The position numbers were made by a program, and so were the translations under genes. From positions 25,468,923-25,532,922 of the forward strand of contig CP099847.1 in the NCBI GenBank assembly GCA_030062745.1: a stretch of 64,000 bases of DNA, read 5' to 3'. A model generated the notes under the pieces. That model searched no databases. It was not told where the DNA came from and worked only from the letters and a program-made list of their open reading frames with translations. Below are positions 1 through 11,092 of the stretch, in pieces. The stretch comes from Capitulum mitella (lineage: Eukaryota > Arthropoda > Thecostraca > Pollicipedomorpha > Pollicipedidae). The first letter of the stretch is position 1, and each line of letters opens with the position of its first letter.

Positions 1-1319
1 CCCCCCCCCCTCATTCAGCTGCTGCAGGTCGCGTCATTCAGAGGCTCCTGTTGCCGGGTGGACAGTGGGCTGCAGACGGCGGCCGCCCGTGCGGTCGGCA
101 CGAGCGTGGCGCGGCCGGACCGCTGGAGCTCACCGTGTCCGCCGCCTGCTGGGGGCGGTGACGTCACGCCGGCCAGGCTCGAGGGCAGCCCGCTGGGCCG
201 TGCTGCTCCGGTGATCAGGTGGCAATCAAACCGGCGGCAGGCCCCGTGGGAGCGGCGACTGCAGGCTGTCGGTGAATTCCGTCACAGCGGTGCTCGACCC
301 GCCGACCTGTGCGTCAGTCCTCCCGGCGGAGAACGCTGTCGGCACCTGACGGGGAGTACCCGAGTCGGCCTGCACGTCATTCCAGGCGGAGCTCGTGTCT
401 GGCTGACCCCAGATCGTAGTCTGTGGCTGTCTGGTCTGTTGGCGACTCCCAGCCGGACTGGCCCAGCCGTGCGCCCGGTGTCACGTGCCCCCGGCTCGGC
501 GACCTTCTGTTCCACCCCTCTCCTCTCCCGCCCGCGGGGGGGGGGGCGTTCTGCAACGTCTGCGGCACACTAGCGTGGCGAGTGAATTCCACAGCGGAGC
601 CTGAAATCGTTCACGAGGTGAACTGCGGGATGCAGGAGAGAAATATATTGTCTCTGGGGTGTCCGACCTAGATGGCCACATTTGTGAAACAGCACGAGAT
701 CGTGGTAATACGTGAAACGGGATCCATTGCGTCAGACATATCCGGCCGTAAAAGGAGAAGAAAATAACAGCACAATGACAGACAGATCTCGCGCTGTTAG
801 CCCAAACCAGATGAAGGAAGCATGTTCATTAGTCTGCGCTGAATAGGCCAACGCGAACATCTCCATCCTGTGCGCAGTCAATTGAGATCGTGTTAATGAC
901 ATCGTCTACTTCAAAGGTTACACCGCCGTTTGTGACCGCGCACAATGCAGTCCACCACTACAGAAGGGGTGAGCGGCTCCTCACTAGCGGGTAACCTACT
1001 TCCGTCCTTACGCTGAGGAATTCTCTCCCAAATCCACAACGCACCTATCGTCGGTCCACTACGCCATCGAGAACGGAACACAGGTACAAAACAATGGCAC
1101 CCACCTCCCGGTTAACGCGTTATCAGTCATCCTGAGCACAGAGAAGACTCGGAGCACACAAAACACTTGGGCGGTCGCCTCCGCACCGCCGCCGTGCCAG
1201 GAGCGGCCATCGTTCATTCTGCTGTCGCCATTCTGCCAGACCCGGCCAGGGATGGCCGCGGCCCGCGGCCAGTCTGCACCGATCCGGCCGTCTTCCGTAC
1301 CCCTCCGCCGCGTCCGCCG
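1..1319. other. Intergenic DNA downstream of PRPF39, no gene recognised
   Basis: The stretch beyond the PRPF39 stop codon is CpG-rich and of mixed composition. It has several short overlapping open frames on both strands, but none shows a recognisable domain or convincing codon pattern. It begins with a run of C and has a G-run near 535-547. The PRPF39 3' UTR must lie in the right-hand part; I could not place a clear polyadenylation signal. Confidence 0.5.
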
Positions 1320-4300
1320 CTAGTGATACGGGTACTGGTAGCCCTGGCCGTACTGGTTGTAGTTGTACTGGCCCGGGTAGCCCCAGCCGGCCGGCCCGGC
1401 CGGCGGGTACTGATAGCCGGGGTAGTACTGCTGCTGTTGCTGCGGCGGGGGCGGCGGCGGCGGCGGGGGCGGCTGCTGCGGCGGCGGCTGGCCGTAGCCG
1501 CCGAAACCGTGCACCGGCGCCGGCGGCGGCGGCTGGCTGTACGGCGCGACGGCGGCGGCGACGGCCGCGGCAGCGGGGGGCACGGCCGCCGGCTGGTAGC
1601 CGGACTTGGCCGGCCGTGCCTGCGCCGGGCTGATGGTCGGGATGGTGAGCCCGGCGGTCGCCGGCTGGGCCGGCTCCTGGCGCGCCTTCTTCTCCGTCCT
1701 GCCGGCGGCGGCGGCGCCGGTCAGTCCGCCGCCCGCCGTCACACCGGGCGACCAGCCGTCACGTCACGCGTGCCCTCATGACGACGCGAGGGCCACGAGT
1801 CGACGGGGTGAAGAATCGCCATTGCTCAAGAGCACATAGGACGACCGTGGCCGCGAGGTGCTGGGAGTGATCGCCAACGGTCATCGGCGCAGCAATATCC
1901 GAACGTTTCGTATTTATGTGAGCCTGCGAGTATCCAGAGCGATTCTGTGAATCTCACAAGAGTATTGCCTTTCCATTATGTCGTCTAAAAATATCCTCAA
2001 GGCGTCAGCTGCTGACAAACCTCGCCTCCCGTTCAATCTCAATACTGACCCGTTCTGGGCGACTGAAGTTGCCGGCGCCGGCCGCTTGGCGGCGCTGACG
2101 ACAGCCGCGCCCCCGGCTGTCTTGGTCTCCTCCGCCTCCTCCGTCTCCTGTTTCCGCCGCTTGGCCTCGGCCTTGGCCGTGCGCGCCAGCGAGTAGTACT
2201 CCTCCTGAGCCTCCTGCAGGCTGCAGGCGACGAGGACGTACAGGCACCGGGCCAATCTTCCGCCCGTACCGAGCGAGCCGCGGCAGAGGGTGCCCGCGGG
2301 CCAGATGCCACTGTCACACTGTCACCTATTTCATGACGCGCCAATGGTGCGAACGTGCCGGGCGAACCACCGCAGAGGACCTCTGGGCACCAGATACCAC
2401 TGTCACACTGTCATCTCCTGCTTCAGAGCAATGTTCTGATCCATGTTGGGTGGTGGCTTGCTCGAGTTCGCTGAGCAACAAAAGATGAAAGTAGCGCACC
2501 ATTAAGAATAAGGTCTAATTGTCCGCATGTCCGTGTCAACCCTAATGTCTGATGCGTGCTAACTGGTCCCACTGCACGGTACCCACTCACCTCTGAATAT
2601 CCTCGCCGAACTCCTCCAGAAACTCGACGCGCCGGTGGGCGAACAGCAGCCGGTCTCGCAGCTCCAGCGGCGACGCCAGCGCCATCCGGAACGCCTCCTG
2701 CACCAGGCTGACATCTACCGGCCGGCTCTGGAAGCCCAAGTCCACCAGCTGCAGGTAGAGGCGCTGGTTGGCCGGGTCCTGGCGGATGGCCTCCCGCAGC
2801 ACCTCTTCGGCCTTGGTCCGGTCGCCTCGCACCTGAGGAGCGGCCAGAGGTGACGAGACGGGGCGACACCAGACGGTAGCACGGACCTCACTATACGACA
2901 TGCCATAGAAAAGCTAACAGTATAGTGTCCTCGGGGTCCCTGCAGTGTGTCTTCACCTTATGATAACATGCTAAACTGCAGTACTGAGAGGTGAGCTTGC
3001 CTGATACCATGCCAGTAACGAAGAACTGACACAAAAACACCAGTAACGGCCAATATAGATGGCCACGCACAAACCAAATACAACACAGCCATTCAAAGAG
3101 GAGACAAGTACGCCTTCGCCCCGTACTTCCTTGAATTGCGATCCACCACTCCACGCCCACACAGTGCCACCCGATGATACGACAGACAAGGCACACCTTG
3201 TAGAGGAAGCGGACGAACTTGATGGCCATGATGACGGCCTGCTGGCGGTGGGTGCAGGCCTTCAGCGTGTCGGCGTACAGCCGCTCGGCCAGGTCCAGGT
3301 GGCCGCGCCGGCGCGCCAGGTTCACCCGGCGCTGGGTCACCTCCAGCAGGTTGACGTGGTCGCAGAGACGCTCCACCACCTCGTACGCCCGCTCCAGGTC
3401 ACCTGCCGGGGGGTCACGAGTCGTCCTCCGCCAGGCCAGGTCATGCATGGAGGAGACCTTGAAGCCGCCCGGGTAGTGCGGAGGCGTCGCAGAGAAATGA
3501 CTGTCTTTTATACTGCTTTGTCATCAACAGACATCGGAAAATTTCCGGTTTTCGTAGACACCCACCCAAAAACGCAGCAAACTACAACACGAAATCTACG
3601 AGGATATTGATGAGCCACAGAGGGAGGCGGCATCCGTCCGAGTCCGGCAAGGCAACCCACCGTGTTTCTCCTCGAAGGTGGCCCAGAGCATGTGGATGGA
3701 GGGTTTGTCGGGCAGGTGGATCCAGCAGGCGCGCTGGTAGACGGCCCGCACCCGGTCCGGGTCGGCCGGCTCCTCCGACTCCAGGTACCGGATATACTGC
3801 CGGCGGCAAACACCGGCTCAACCAGGCGACAACACAATCACGCCAAATCAGGAAACCATCCCATGTTATAACGCATACACCAGTATACTTCTAGTATTGA
3901 CTGAATCATTCTACCCTTTTTATGGAGGCATTCAGCTGCAACTTTCAGAAACGCAGATATTTCGTTCAATGATATCTTTGGGCGCATCTCACGGCTGTTC
4001 CACAAGTGAAATGTTTCACAGTACATTCTGGCCGAAACAAGACCACACTTAGACAAGCATATTATGAGCATTCATCTTCCATCGCACATTTGACTCATGA
4101 GCAGCATTTGAATTTTAAGAACGATACGAGAGACATGGGACTTTTTATAAAGCAAATCATGTCATTAATCCATGATCTGCACACCTTCATCCAGTACTCT
4201 TCATAGAGGGCACAGGCGATTAGGCAGCGCTCGAACAGCACGCGGATTCTCTCCTTGTCGCCTTGCTCTATCTCAAAGTCCAAATAGGCCTTCCAGTTCT

Positions 4301-7300
4301 TCAGCTGGGCACGCTCCAGGGGTTTCACGTGGAAATACGGACGCTTTATCTGAAAACGCCAACAAAGAAAGCGTTGCATTCACACCAAAGTGGCCGGCAC
4401 TGGAATCAATGTGTCGAAAAAACAAGCAATTTCTCACTAAAACTGTTCCATTATCATCTGACACATAACACGGCATTTTTTGCATCTGCAACAGAACATT
4501 TCTCGGTCAACCAGTACGCTTATTGGAAGACATTGTTCTCCAGTATCACTAGCACCACAAAACAACGGCGGAAACACGGCACAAGGACAGCTCGGCCACA
4601 GCCCCGGAAGGACGAAGAGTGCGGCGCCCCCGGTCCGCCCGAACGCACCGCCTCCTCGAACGTCCAGCGGAGCGCCACCTGCTTCTCGTTCTCCTTGTGG
4701 CGCTCCCGGAGCGGCGTCAGGATCCTGGCGCGCAGCCGCACCCCCTCGTCGTCAGAGCTCTGCTGGCACCGAGCACAGCGACCGTCAACGACCTGTCCGA
4801 CACGTGCTGGGAACGGCCCGAGCTGGCAACGGTCTGCTGCTTCGTGACGCTTCTAGTGTGCAAATGAGATGAGACGATCTGCCACATTATGTTTCAAAAT
4901 ATCACGAATCGGTCTTTCTTTCCAGGCATGAATCATGACGGCGGGCACAGCATGATGCAAAAGCAAAACTGCACTGTTACACGCGAGACATGATATTTTA
5001 ACATACCCTGTTGTGGTTAATCACACAAACTGTCGGCCTGACTGTCTGACAGACCAGGCCGGTGGGCCGGGTCCAACACTGTCTGGATGACTACCTGACC
5101 AGTCCGGGGGACCGGGACCGACAATGTATGACTGGATGACTGACTGACTGCCGGACTGACTGCTGGACTGACTGACTGACCAGTCCGGCGGGCTGGGCGG
5201 GCACGCCGGGCGGCGCCTCGTCACAGCCAGGCGGCAGCAGGTCGGAGGTGGGCTCGACCGGCGCCGGCTCCGAGCCCTTCAGCTCGGCCAGCACGGCGCG
5301 GCGCGCCTCCAGAAACTCGCCCACCGTCAGCAGCTCCTGCGGCGGCGTCTCGCCCACAAACTGCTCCAGACTGTCGGCAACAGACGCACACCGCACGCGG
5401 CGTCACCCACCGCCAGCGGCGTCTCGCCAGTGAACTACTCCGGGACATTACAGATATTCTCCAGTAACGCGCCACAGAACCCTGACCGAATATGACTCAA
5501 ACCATGACAGCCATTGGTCGCATCTTCATATCTTGAAACATACAACTACAACGATGATGCATGAACATGACAATAATCTTGAGTCATGCGCCCACTGTGA
5601 ACAACCTTGTCAGACACTTTTCTGCAGCGCTGATTTTTACTGGACAGCCCGCTGCACCGAACGGACGGCGACGAGAGTCCACCTACTTCTCGAAGTGGGT
5701 GCGGTAGGAGAGCGTGGGCACGCCGATGGCGCGTCGGTAGACGGCCAGCGCCCGGGTCGGCTCCTTGTTGAGCGTCTCCCAGCTGGCGTACTGCTCCCAG
5801 AGCCGGTCAGACCTGCGGCGCGTCAACACGGTCAGGGGTGTCCCACCGCGGGCAGGGGCTCTGATGTACCACAAATCACGGACAGGTCAGAACAGCGCCC
5901 GGCACGAACGAGGCCGGCACGGCGGCTGCCTGCTCACAGTCGTCACGGAATCGCCTGAACCCGAGCCGGCAGGCGGTCCCGGCAGCAGCAGCACTCGCCT
6001 GAACTCGAGCCCGCAGGCGGCCACGGCCCTCTCGAAGGCGGCGCGGATTTTCGCCGGCTGCGCCTCGCAGGTGGCGCGCACGTGGCCGACGTAGTGCAGC
6101 CAGAAGTCGACGCTCAGCGGCACCGCCCGCAGGCCGCGCTCCAGCACCTGCGCCGGAGCGGGGCCGCGTCACACAGGGCGCCGCCTCCGCCGCGCGGCAG
6201 GCATTTCTTCGATAGTATTGCGAGGCATGCGGCGGGCGCCGGACGAGGCAGAAATCGTTCGGAACGGCGGCCCGGAGGGCGCTTACCACGGCGGCTGCGC
6301 CCGGTTCGCAACACACACCGGACGGCTTCGTCTGAGAGGCAGCGAGACCCGGTACCGACAGTACCGCGCGCTGGAGGTACCGGCTGTGGGTGGGGTAGCA
6401 CGGTAAGTCACGGGCACACCACACCGCCATCGGAAGAAAATGAATGTCACCATCCCCAGTTAGAAATCAGTCGGGAGCTCGGACGCCCCGGTTTTCTCTT
6501 GCTTACTTGTTCGCATCTCTCCGGGGTGCCCTTCTTCTTTTCGAGGTCCGAGTATTTCTTCCAGTACCCATAGCAATACGAATAACGACCCAGGAACGCA
6601 TCCAGAACTTTTCGGACGTCTTCCATGAGACACTGAAATTTAGGAGTCATTTACGTCGACATGGCTTCCAACCAACCGTATCTTTGGAAAAATCAACACC
6701 ACAATGTGCATAAACCAGGGTAAATATAAATATTGCTAGTAAACAAAGTTAACCACTGAAATAGGCTAGTCACAGCAGTCAACATCCAAATGCAGACCAC
6801 AATAAAGTCAAACTACCAATAGGCCATTTCCATGACCCCGCAATAATCAGAACATAAAAGCAATGACTAAAACCAGTTTTTCAAAACTTCCGCAATCTTT
6901 TGTTCCTTTTTTGCTGTGACGTTTGCAATGTTTAACTGTATGTTAGCAGACAGTGGCCAAACCCCTGTAATTTCACGTAAAAAACAATACACATGAATGA
7001 AAACAAACACGACACAAAAAAAAAAAATGGCAACTAGCATCTGTTCCAGCATCCACGGATCATACCTGGGCCTCAGCGTACTGGATAAGCAGCGTCCAAG
7101 CAGTGAAATCGGCGGGGTTCTCCTTGACCGGCTTCCAGAGCTTCTCCAGCTCCGTCAACGGCGGCTCAGCGGCCTTCGCCGGATCGGCAGCCTTGGCACT
7201 ACCCGCCGGCGCAGCTTTGGCCGCGCCCGCCGACGCAGCTGCGGCAGCGCCCGCCGGCGCCTTGGCAGCGTTCGCCGCCGCCGGCGGGGCGTTCTCCGTG

Positions 7301-7584
7301 CTCGGCGGGACACTGACAAACTCCACGACGGACTCGGCGTCGGAGGGCACGGCTGCGGTCTTGGGCGCCGGCGCGGCAGCGGCTGGGTCCCCCGAAGCCT
7401 GCTCTGGGCCCGCGTCCCCGGCGGTGGCTCTGTTCGCGCCAGTCCCGGACCCGCCCCCGGCCGGGGGAGAACCGCCGGGCTGAGCCGCGCCGGCCGAGTC
7501 GCCGGCGGCCGGGTCGGCCTCCTCCAGGATGTCGGCGAACGAGACGTCGCCGCCGGACGGCTGCTCTGCTACGGCTGAGCTCAT
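1320..7584 (-). CDS. PRPF39: PRPF39, U1 snRNP-associated pre-mRNA splicing factor (12 exons, complete)
   Basis: Nuclear HAT-repeat protein that acts in U1 snRNP assembly and 5' splice-site recognition. Coding exons in transcript order: 7584-7066, 6632-6507, 6147-5999, 5812-5687, 5370-5181, 4759-4649, 4349-4185, 3796-3661, 3402-3197, 2832-2591, 2220-2050, 1698-1320. The phases join without a break into 839 codons. The family match starts at [19 protein letters not shown] (residue about 145) and runs through HAT-type helices, including [30 protein letters not shown] and [20 protein letters not shown], to [14 protein letters not shown]. The first ~140 residues are Ala/Pro/Gly-rich. The C-terminal exon has proline and glutamine runs followed by Tyr/Gly/Asn-rich sequence, as in animal orthologues. 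The start at 7584 is the first ATG before the conserved part; a longer upstream frame (to 7674) is probably 5' UTR. Intron 3 uses a GC donor. Confidence 0.95.
2298..2414. repeat. Direct repeat pair in PRPF39 intron 10
   Basis: Two imperfect copies of about 26 bp (2301-2326 and 2389-2414), both containing CCACTGTCACACTGTCA, lie about 88 bp apart in the intron between exons 10 and 11. They do not overlap a splice site. Confidence 0.6.
5040..5185 (-). repeat. Splice-donor-derived repeats at PRPF39 exon 5
   Basis: On the coding strand exon 5 ends CCGGACTG followed by the donor GTCAGT at 5181/5180. The intron then contains CAGT tetranucleotide expansion and two further copies of the exon-end/donor block: CCGGACTG-GTCAGG with its boundary near 5100, and CCGGCCTG-GTCTGT near 5055. 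Only the first boundary joins in phase to exon 6. Confidence 0.7.
5948..6022 (-). repeat. Duplicated splice donor of PRPF39 exon 3
   Basis: The exon 3 end and its GC donor (coding strand GAGTTCAG-GCGAGT, boundary at 5999) recur 44 bp downstream as GGGTTCAG-GCGATT. The matched block is about 24 bp and includes the last exon bases. Confidence 0.7.
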
Positions 7585-9060
7585 CTCCGCCTCACAGCTG
7601 TCCTGCTTCTGCCATAGGAACAAGGGGATGTGTTCTGTGCAGAAGTGACCACAGCTGATGTGCCATTGTGCCAATTATTTTCAAAGCCAGAATAAATCAA
7701 CATCAACAACCAAACTGCAGACAACATACAACCAAAGCAGGTATTGTGGTTGGAATGTTAAGGAATACTGGCAATGATGGTACATTTCATTACAACATTA
7801 ATTGCATACTTAGAATTCCTGTTCACCAAAATAATAGAAGAGCCTAAAAGCTAAAAAGGCAGGTCATACAAGCATAACTGATGACAAAAAGCAGGTATTG
7901 CTTACTAGAAAACCAACAGATTCTTGATGAAGACCACCCAGCTACAGTTATGACACAACTTCCTAGCCCACTCTGTGATGAAATCTGTTATTTTTCCTCC
8001 AGAAGTCACAATCATAACATTATCTTTTAACCCAGTCAAACCGCCTGCAATGACCCACACAATATTTCCCTCTCAGGGACAAAACACAACCAGAAGGCAC
8101 AACTTTAGAACCATACATGCTCATCCTGCTTAGCACATCCAAACACACACACCATGCTCTATGAATAGTGACTAGATGAATCTTTTGAGGAAAATCACTA
8201 GCCATCAATACCACTATGTCTACAGAGGCACCTCATAAAAATGCCCTTATTTTTAACTGCTGTAATTCCACCCAAGACAATAAATTTATATGTGATGTTG
8301 GGCCACAGGTCAACATATCATTTTATCCACATATCATGTTATGTTGGGTCAACAGTTAACACATCATAATGCTACCATAATCAAACATCTAACAACTATG
8401 AGGACTAAGGATTATCATCAACCTATAAATTAACTTAATTTATTTATATACATAACCATATTTTATTACATATTATAACTAAATTAACTTAACAAATTAA
8501 TATCATGAAGCTATTTACAATATTATGGTCATAAACCAAGCAATGATTGGCAAAGTTAAGAGAGGGAGAAATGACATTAATGGCCACTGTCATGATAACA
8601 GCTAAATAACTAAAATGAAAAACATCTTACACATTATGGGAGGTGCAGTACAAAATAACAGACACATATTGTACTGTATGGAAAATACCCATAGTGTCAA
8701 AAACCAAAAAAGTTATCACTCCTAAACAGGGGTAACTATGAAGGTTCATAGTTGTATGTCCCAATATGGCAAGCAAGGAAAATACCATACTGCAGGCCCT
8801 CTGAAAACAACCTAAAATGGTTTTTAGAATAATTTCCCATTGGTGCAGGTTCCAGCCACTGAAAGTTCAATCTGAAATTACACAAACAAATCATACCTTA
8901 TTTAGTATCAATCTAGATGACAGGCAATGTGAAACGTGGGAACACATCCTTGAACAATTCCAACGCCACACAATAAAACCCACCAGCAGTTCTGACCCGA
9001 ATCCCAACTCCAGCAGAAAACCAGACACTGAAAACACAATTTTCCTATTTTGCAGCCAGT
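7585..9060 (-). other. AT-rich, CpG-depleted DNA, probable 5' leader intron of PRPF39
   Basis: Almost no CG dinucleotides but abundant TG and CA, ending sharply near 9065 where CpGs return. No coding exon is visible. The simplest reading is a first intron of PRPF39 within a once-methylated gene body. No cDNA evidence is available here. Confidence 0.4.
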
Positions 9061-9300
9061 AGCAATCCACCAAAAGCGCGCAAGACTCACAAAAGCAGTT
9101 CTCTACGCGATAAAGAAACCCTGTGTCGTAACAGTCGTAACCGTGGAGCATGTGGCCGGGTACGCCGCAGAACTTCACATTTTACAATGCACCGAGTGCG
9201 CCAGTCTCGCCAGCTGGTGTTTCGGAGGTCATACCCAACGTAACAACATCGTATGGTTGTTTTTGACACTGCCCTACGGAAAACCCTACAAGGCTAACTC
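9060..9300 (-). promoter_or_regulatory. Candidate 5' UTR exon and promoter region of PRPF39
   Basis: CpG frequency jumps at about 9065. On the minus strand a donor-like TTTT-GTGAGT (last exon base about 9091) would end a non-coding exon transcribed from within this CpG-rich DNA. The assignment rests on composition, position and one donor motif. Confidence 0.35.
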
Positions 9301-10734
9301 TTCACATGCAATGATTCCTTTAGCCCTCTTTCTCTGGCGCATGTGAAGCATGAGAGGACTTAAGGCGGCATTTCCGACAATGGCATCGGGATTGCTTTTC
9401 TCCCGAGTTTTTTTGTTTTTTTTTTGGGGGGGGGGGGAAGAAGGCCCGCGGGGGAAAATGAGTGAGACTAAAAAATCCACATGCGTTACCCAGCAAATTG
9501 CTCGACGGAACATTCTTGAACCGATTTCGAAACCCTTCAACCTCATATCTAATTTATATAAGGCTCGTGGGAAGGAAGTGGGCAAACACAGTTGATCTGT
9601 GGATAGGTGCGCTTCATAGACTGTTAAGTCAGGATATAAGTTCATTCGCAGACTCGGCTAACCCGCAGAAGTATACAAAACGCTGTTCCTGCGTCGATCA
9701 TCACTGCGGTCCTGCGGCCAGATGGCTTGTTGAAATGTTGGCCATCATTGACGTACGATTCCAAACGCATACGTACCTATAACACAACAGACCGCGGAAG
9801 CCAATGTTTTTCAATGGTGTGAAAGAGCATCTTAAGAAAGAGCATGTTCTTTGCTCGATTTTCTTGGTAGCTTCCGCAGTTACAGCGAGCGAAAAACATT
9901 CGAACTGAGACGAGCAGGTTACAACAGCGCCGACTTCTGATTTACGCAACTGCTGCCTCGCAACATCGTCAGCAGATCGACGTCCATTTCCCAAAGAGCG
10001 AGGGACCGCTTTGACTTTATATCCTACGTCCAGAACACCGCGGTCGAGCGTAACTTGTCCAAGCTATCACATGAGTGAGTGCCACAAGAGCATGGCCAAG
10101 AATGACCAAGGCGAAGTTGTTCGAATCGCCGTTTCTTGAAGCGTGCAACGCCGAAGCGCTGAACCAAGAAAGTAGAAGATCGATGTCATTCTTAAAAGGC
10201 GCACAAGCGAAATAACCAACTGATCTTATTGGGCACTGATGGCGGGTCACATCTCTACGAACACGTCACCGCGCACATATCAAACAATGGTGTTCCAAGA
10301 CACTATCAAATGAAATAAAATGTCGAAATCGTGAAGAACGACACCCAGACTAACTGGATGTGAAATTAACGGCTTCAAAGGGTACAGAGTTCAAACAACA
10401 AAACGCCCACCTATTCAAAACAATGGCAAGACCTGACCTGCTTTCACAGTGGGTCAAGAATACATCAACACTATCACTATCCAAAGTACATCAAGCCAGA
10501 ACTATGGACTAGATAGTTTAACAACAAACAGACCTCTACAACAAAAGCAACCCTACAATTTCATCGAGTTTATCGGGATCTATGCCCAGATCAAAGGTCT
10601 GCCCGTTTTTCCGACACATATCCATCCCTGCCGTAGTCATCCGAAAGACTGAGCGACTCTGCAAGGGCAACATCCCAAAACCGAAAGAAAAACATGGCAA
10701 CATGGCCTGCCCCTCTTGCCTCCTTGTCCCATTT
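9301..10734. other. Intergenic DNA between PRPF39 and EndoG, no gene seen
   Basis: Mixed-composition DNA with ordinary CpG content and only short unrelated open frames. A T-run followed by a G-run lies near 9411-9437. I see no domain, RNA gene or transposon end. Confidence 0.45.
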
Positions 10735-11020
10735 CCCACCACACAAATCGTCCAAACGGTTAATATTTCTCCATAAAGGCCACTGTGAGCAGTAGGGGAC
10801 AACTCGGGCGCCATCTTCTTCTCTCCATTCCCATTCCCCACCACACAAACAGTCCCAACGGGCCGGATTTCTCCACAAAGGCGAGTAATAGGGACGACTT
10901 GAGCGCCCAGGGCGCACCCCTGTCGTCCTCTTCCTCCATTTCTTCTCCACTCCTCCATCACACAAACAGCAAACGGTTCAAACTCTTCCACAAAGGCCGC
11001 TGTGAGCAGCGGGGACGCCT
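10735..11020. repeat. Three-copy tandem repeat, about 100-118 bp unit, 3' of EndoG
   Basis: Each copy contains a CCACACAAA block, then a CTCCA(C/T)AAAGGC block and a GGGAC block; copies begin near 10737, 10836 and 10954. The repeat lies just beyond the EndoG stop and may be within its 3' UTR. Open frames through it are by-products of the repeat. Confidence 0.6.
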
Positions 11021-11092
11021 CGGGCGGCCGTGGCGCGCCCCCGGTCTGGCAGTGGGCCGGTGTGGCCGCTCTAGACTGTCCCGACCGGGGCG

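Noticed and set aside
1167-1781. 204-codon Arg/Val/Leu-rich plus-strand frame
   Set aside because: Antisense shadow of the PRPF39 terminal exon.
5091-5396. Frame rich in SQSV repeats after PRPF39 exon 5
   Set aside because: Beyond 5181 it is intronic CAGT-repeat translation; the exon 6 phase requires splicing at 5181.
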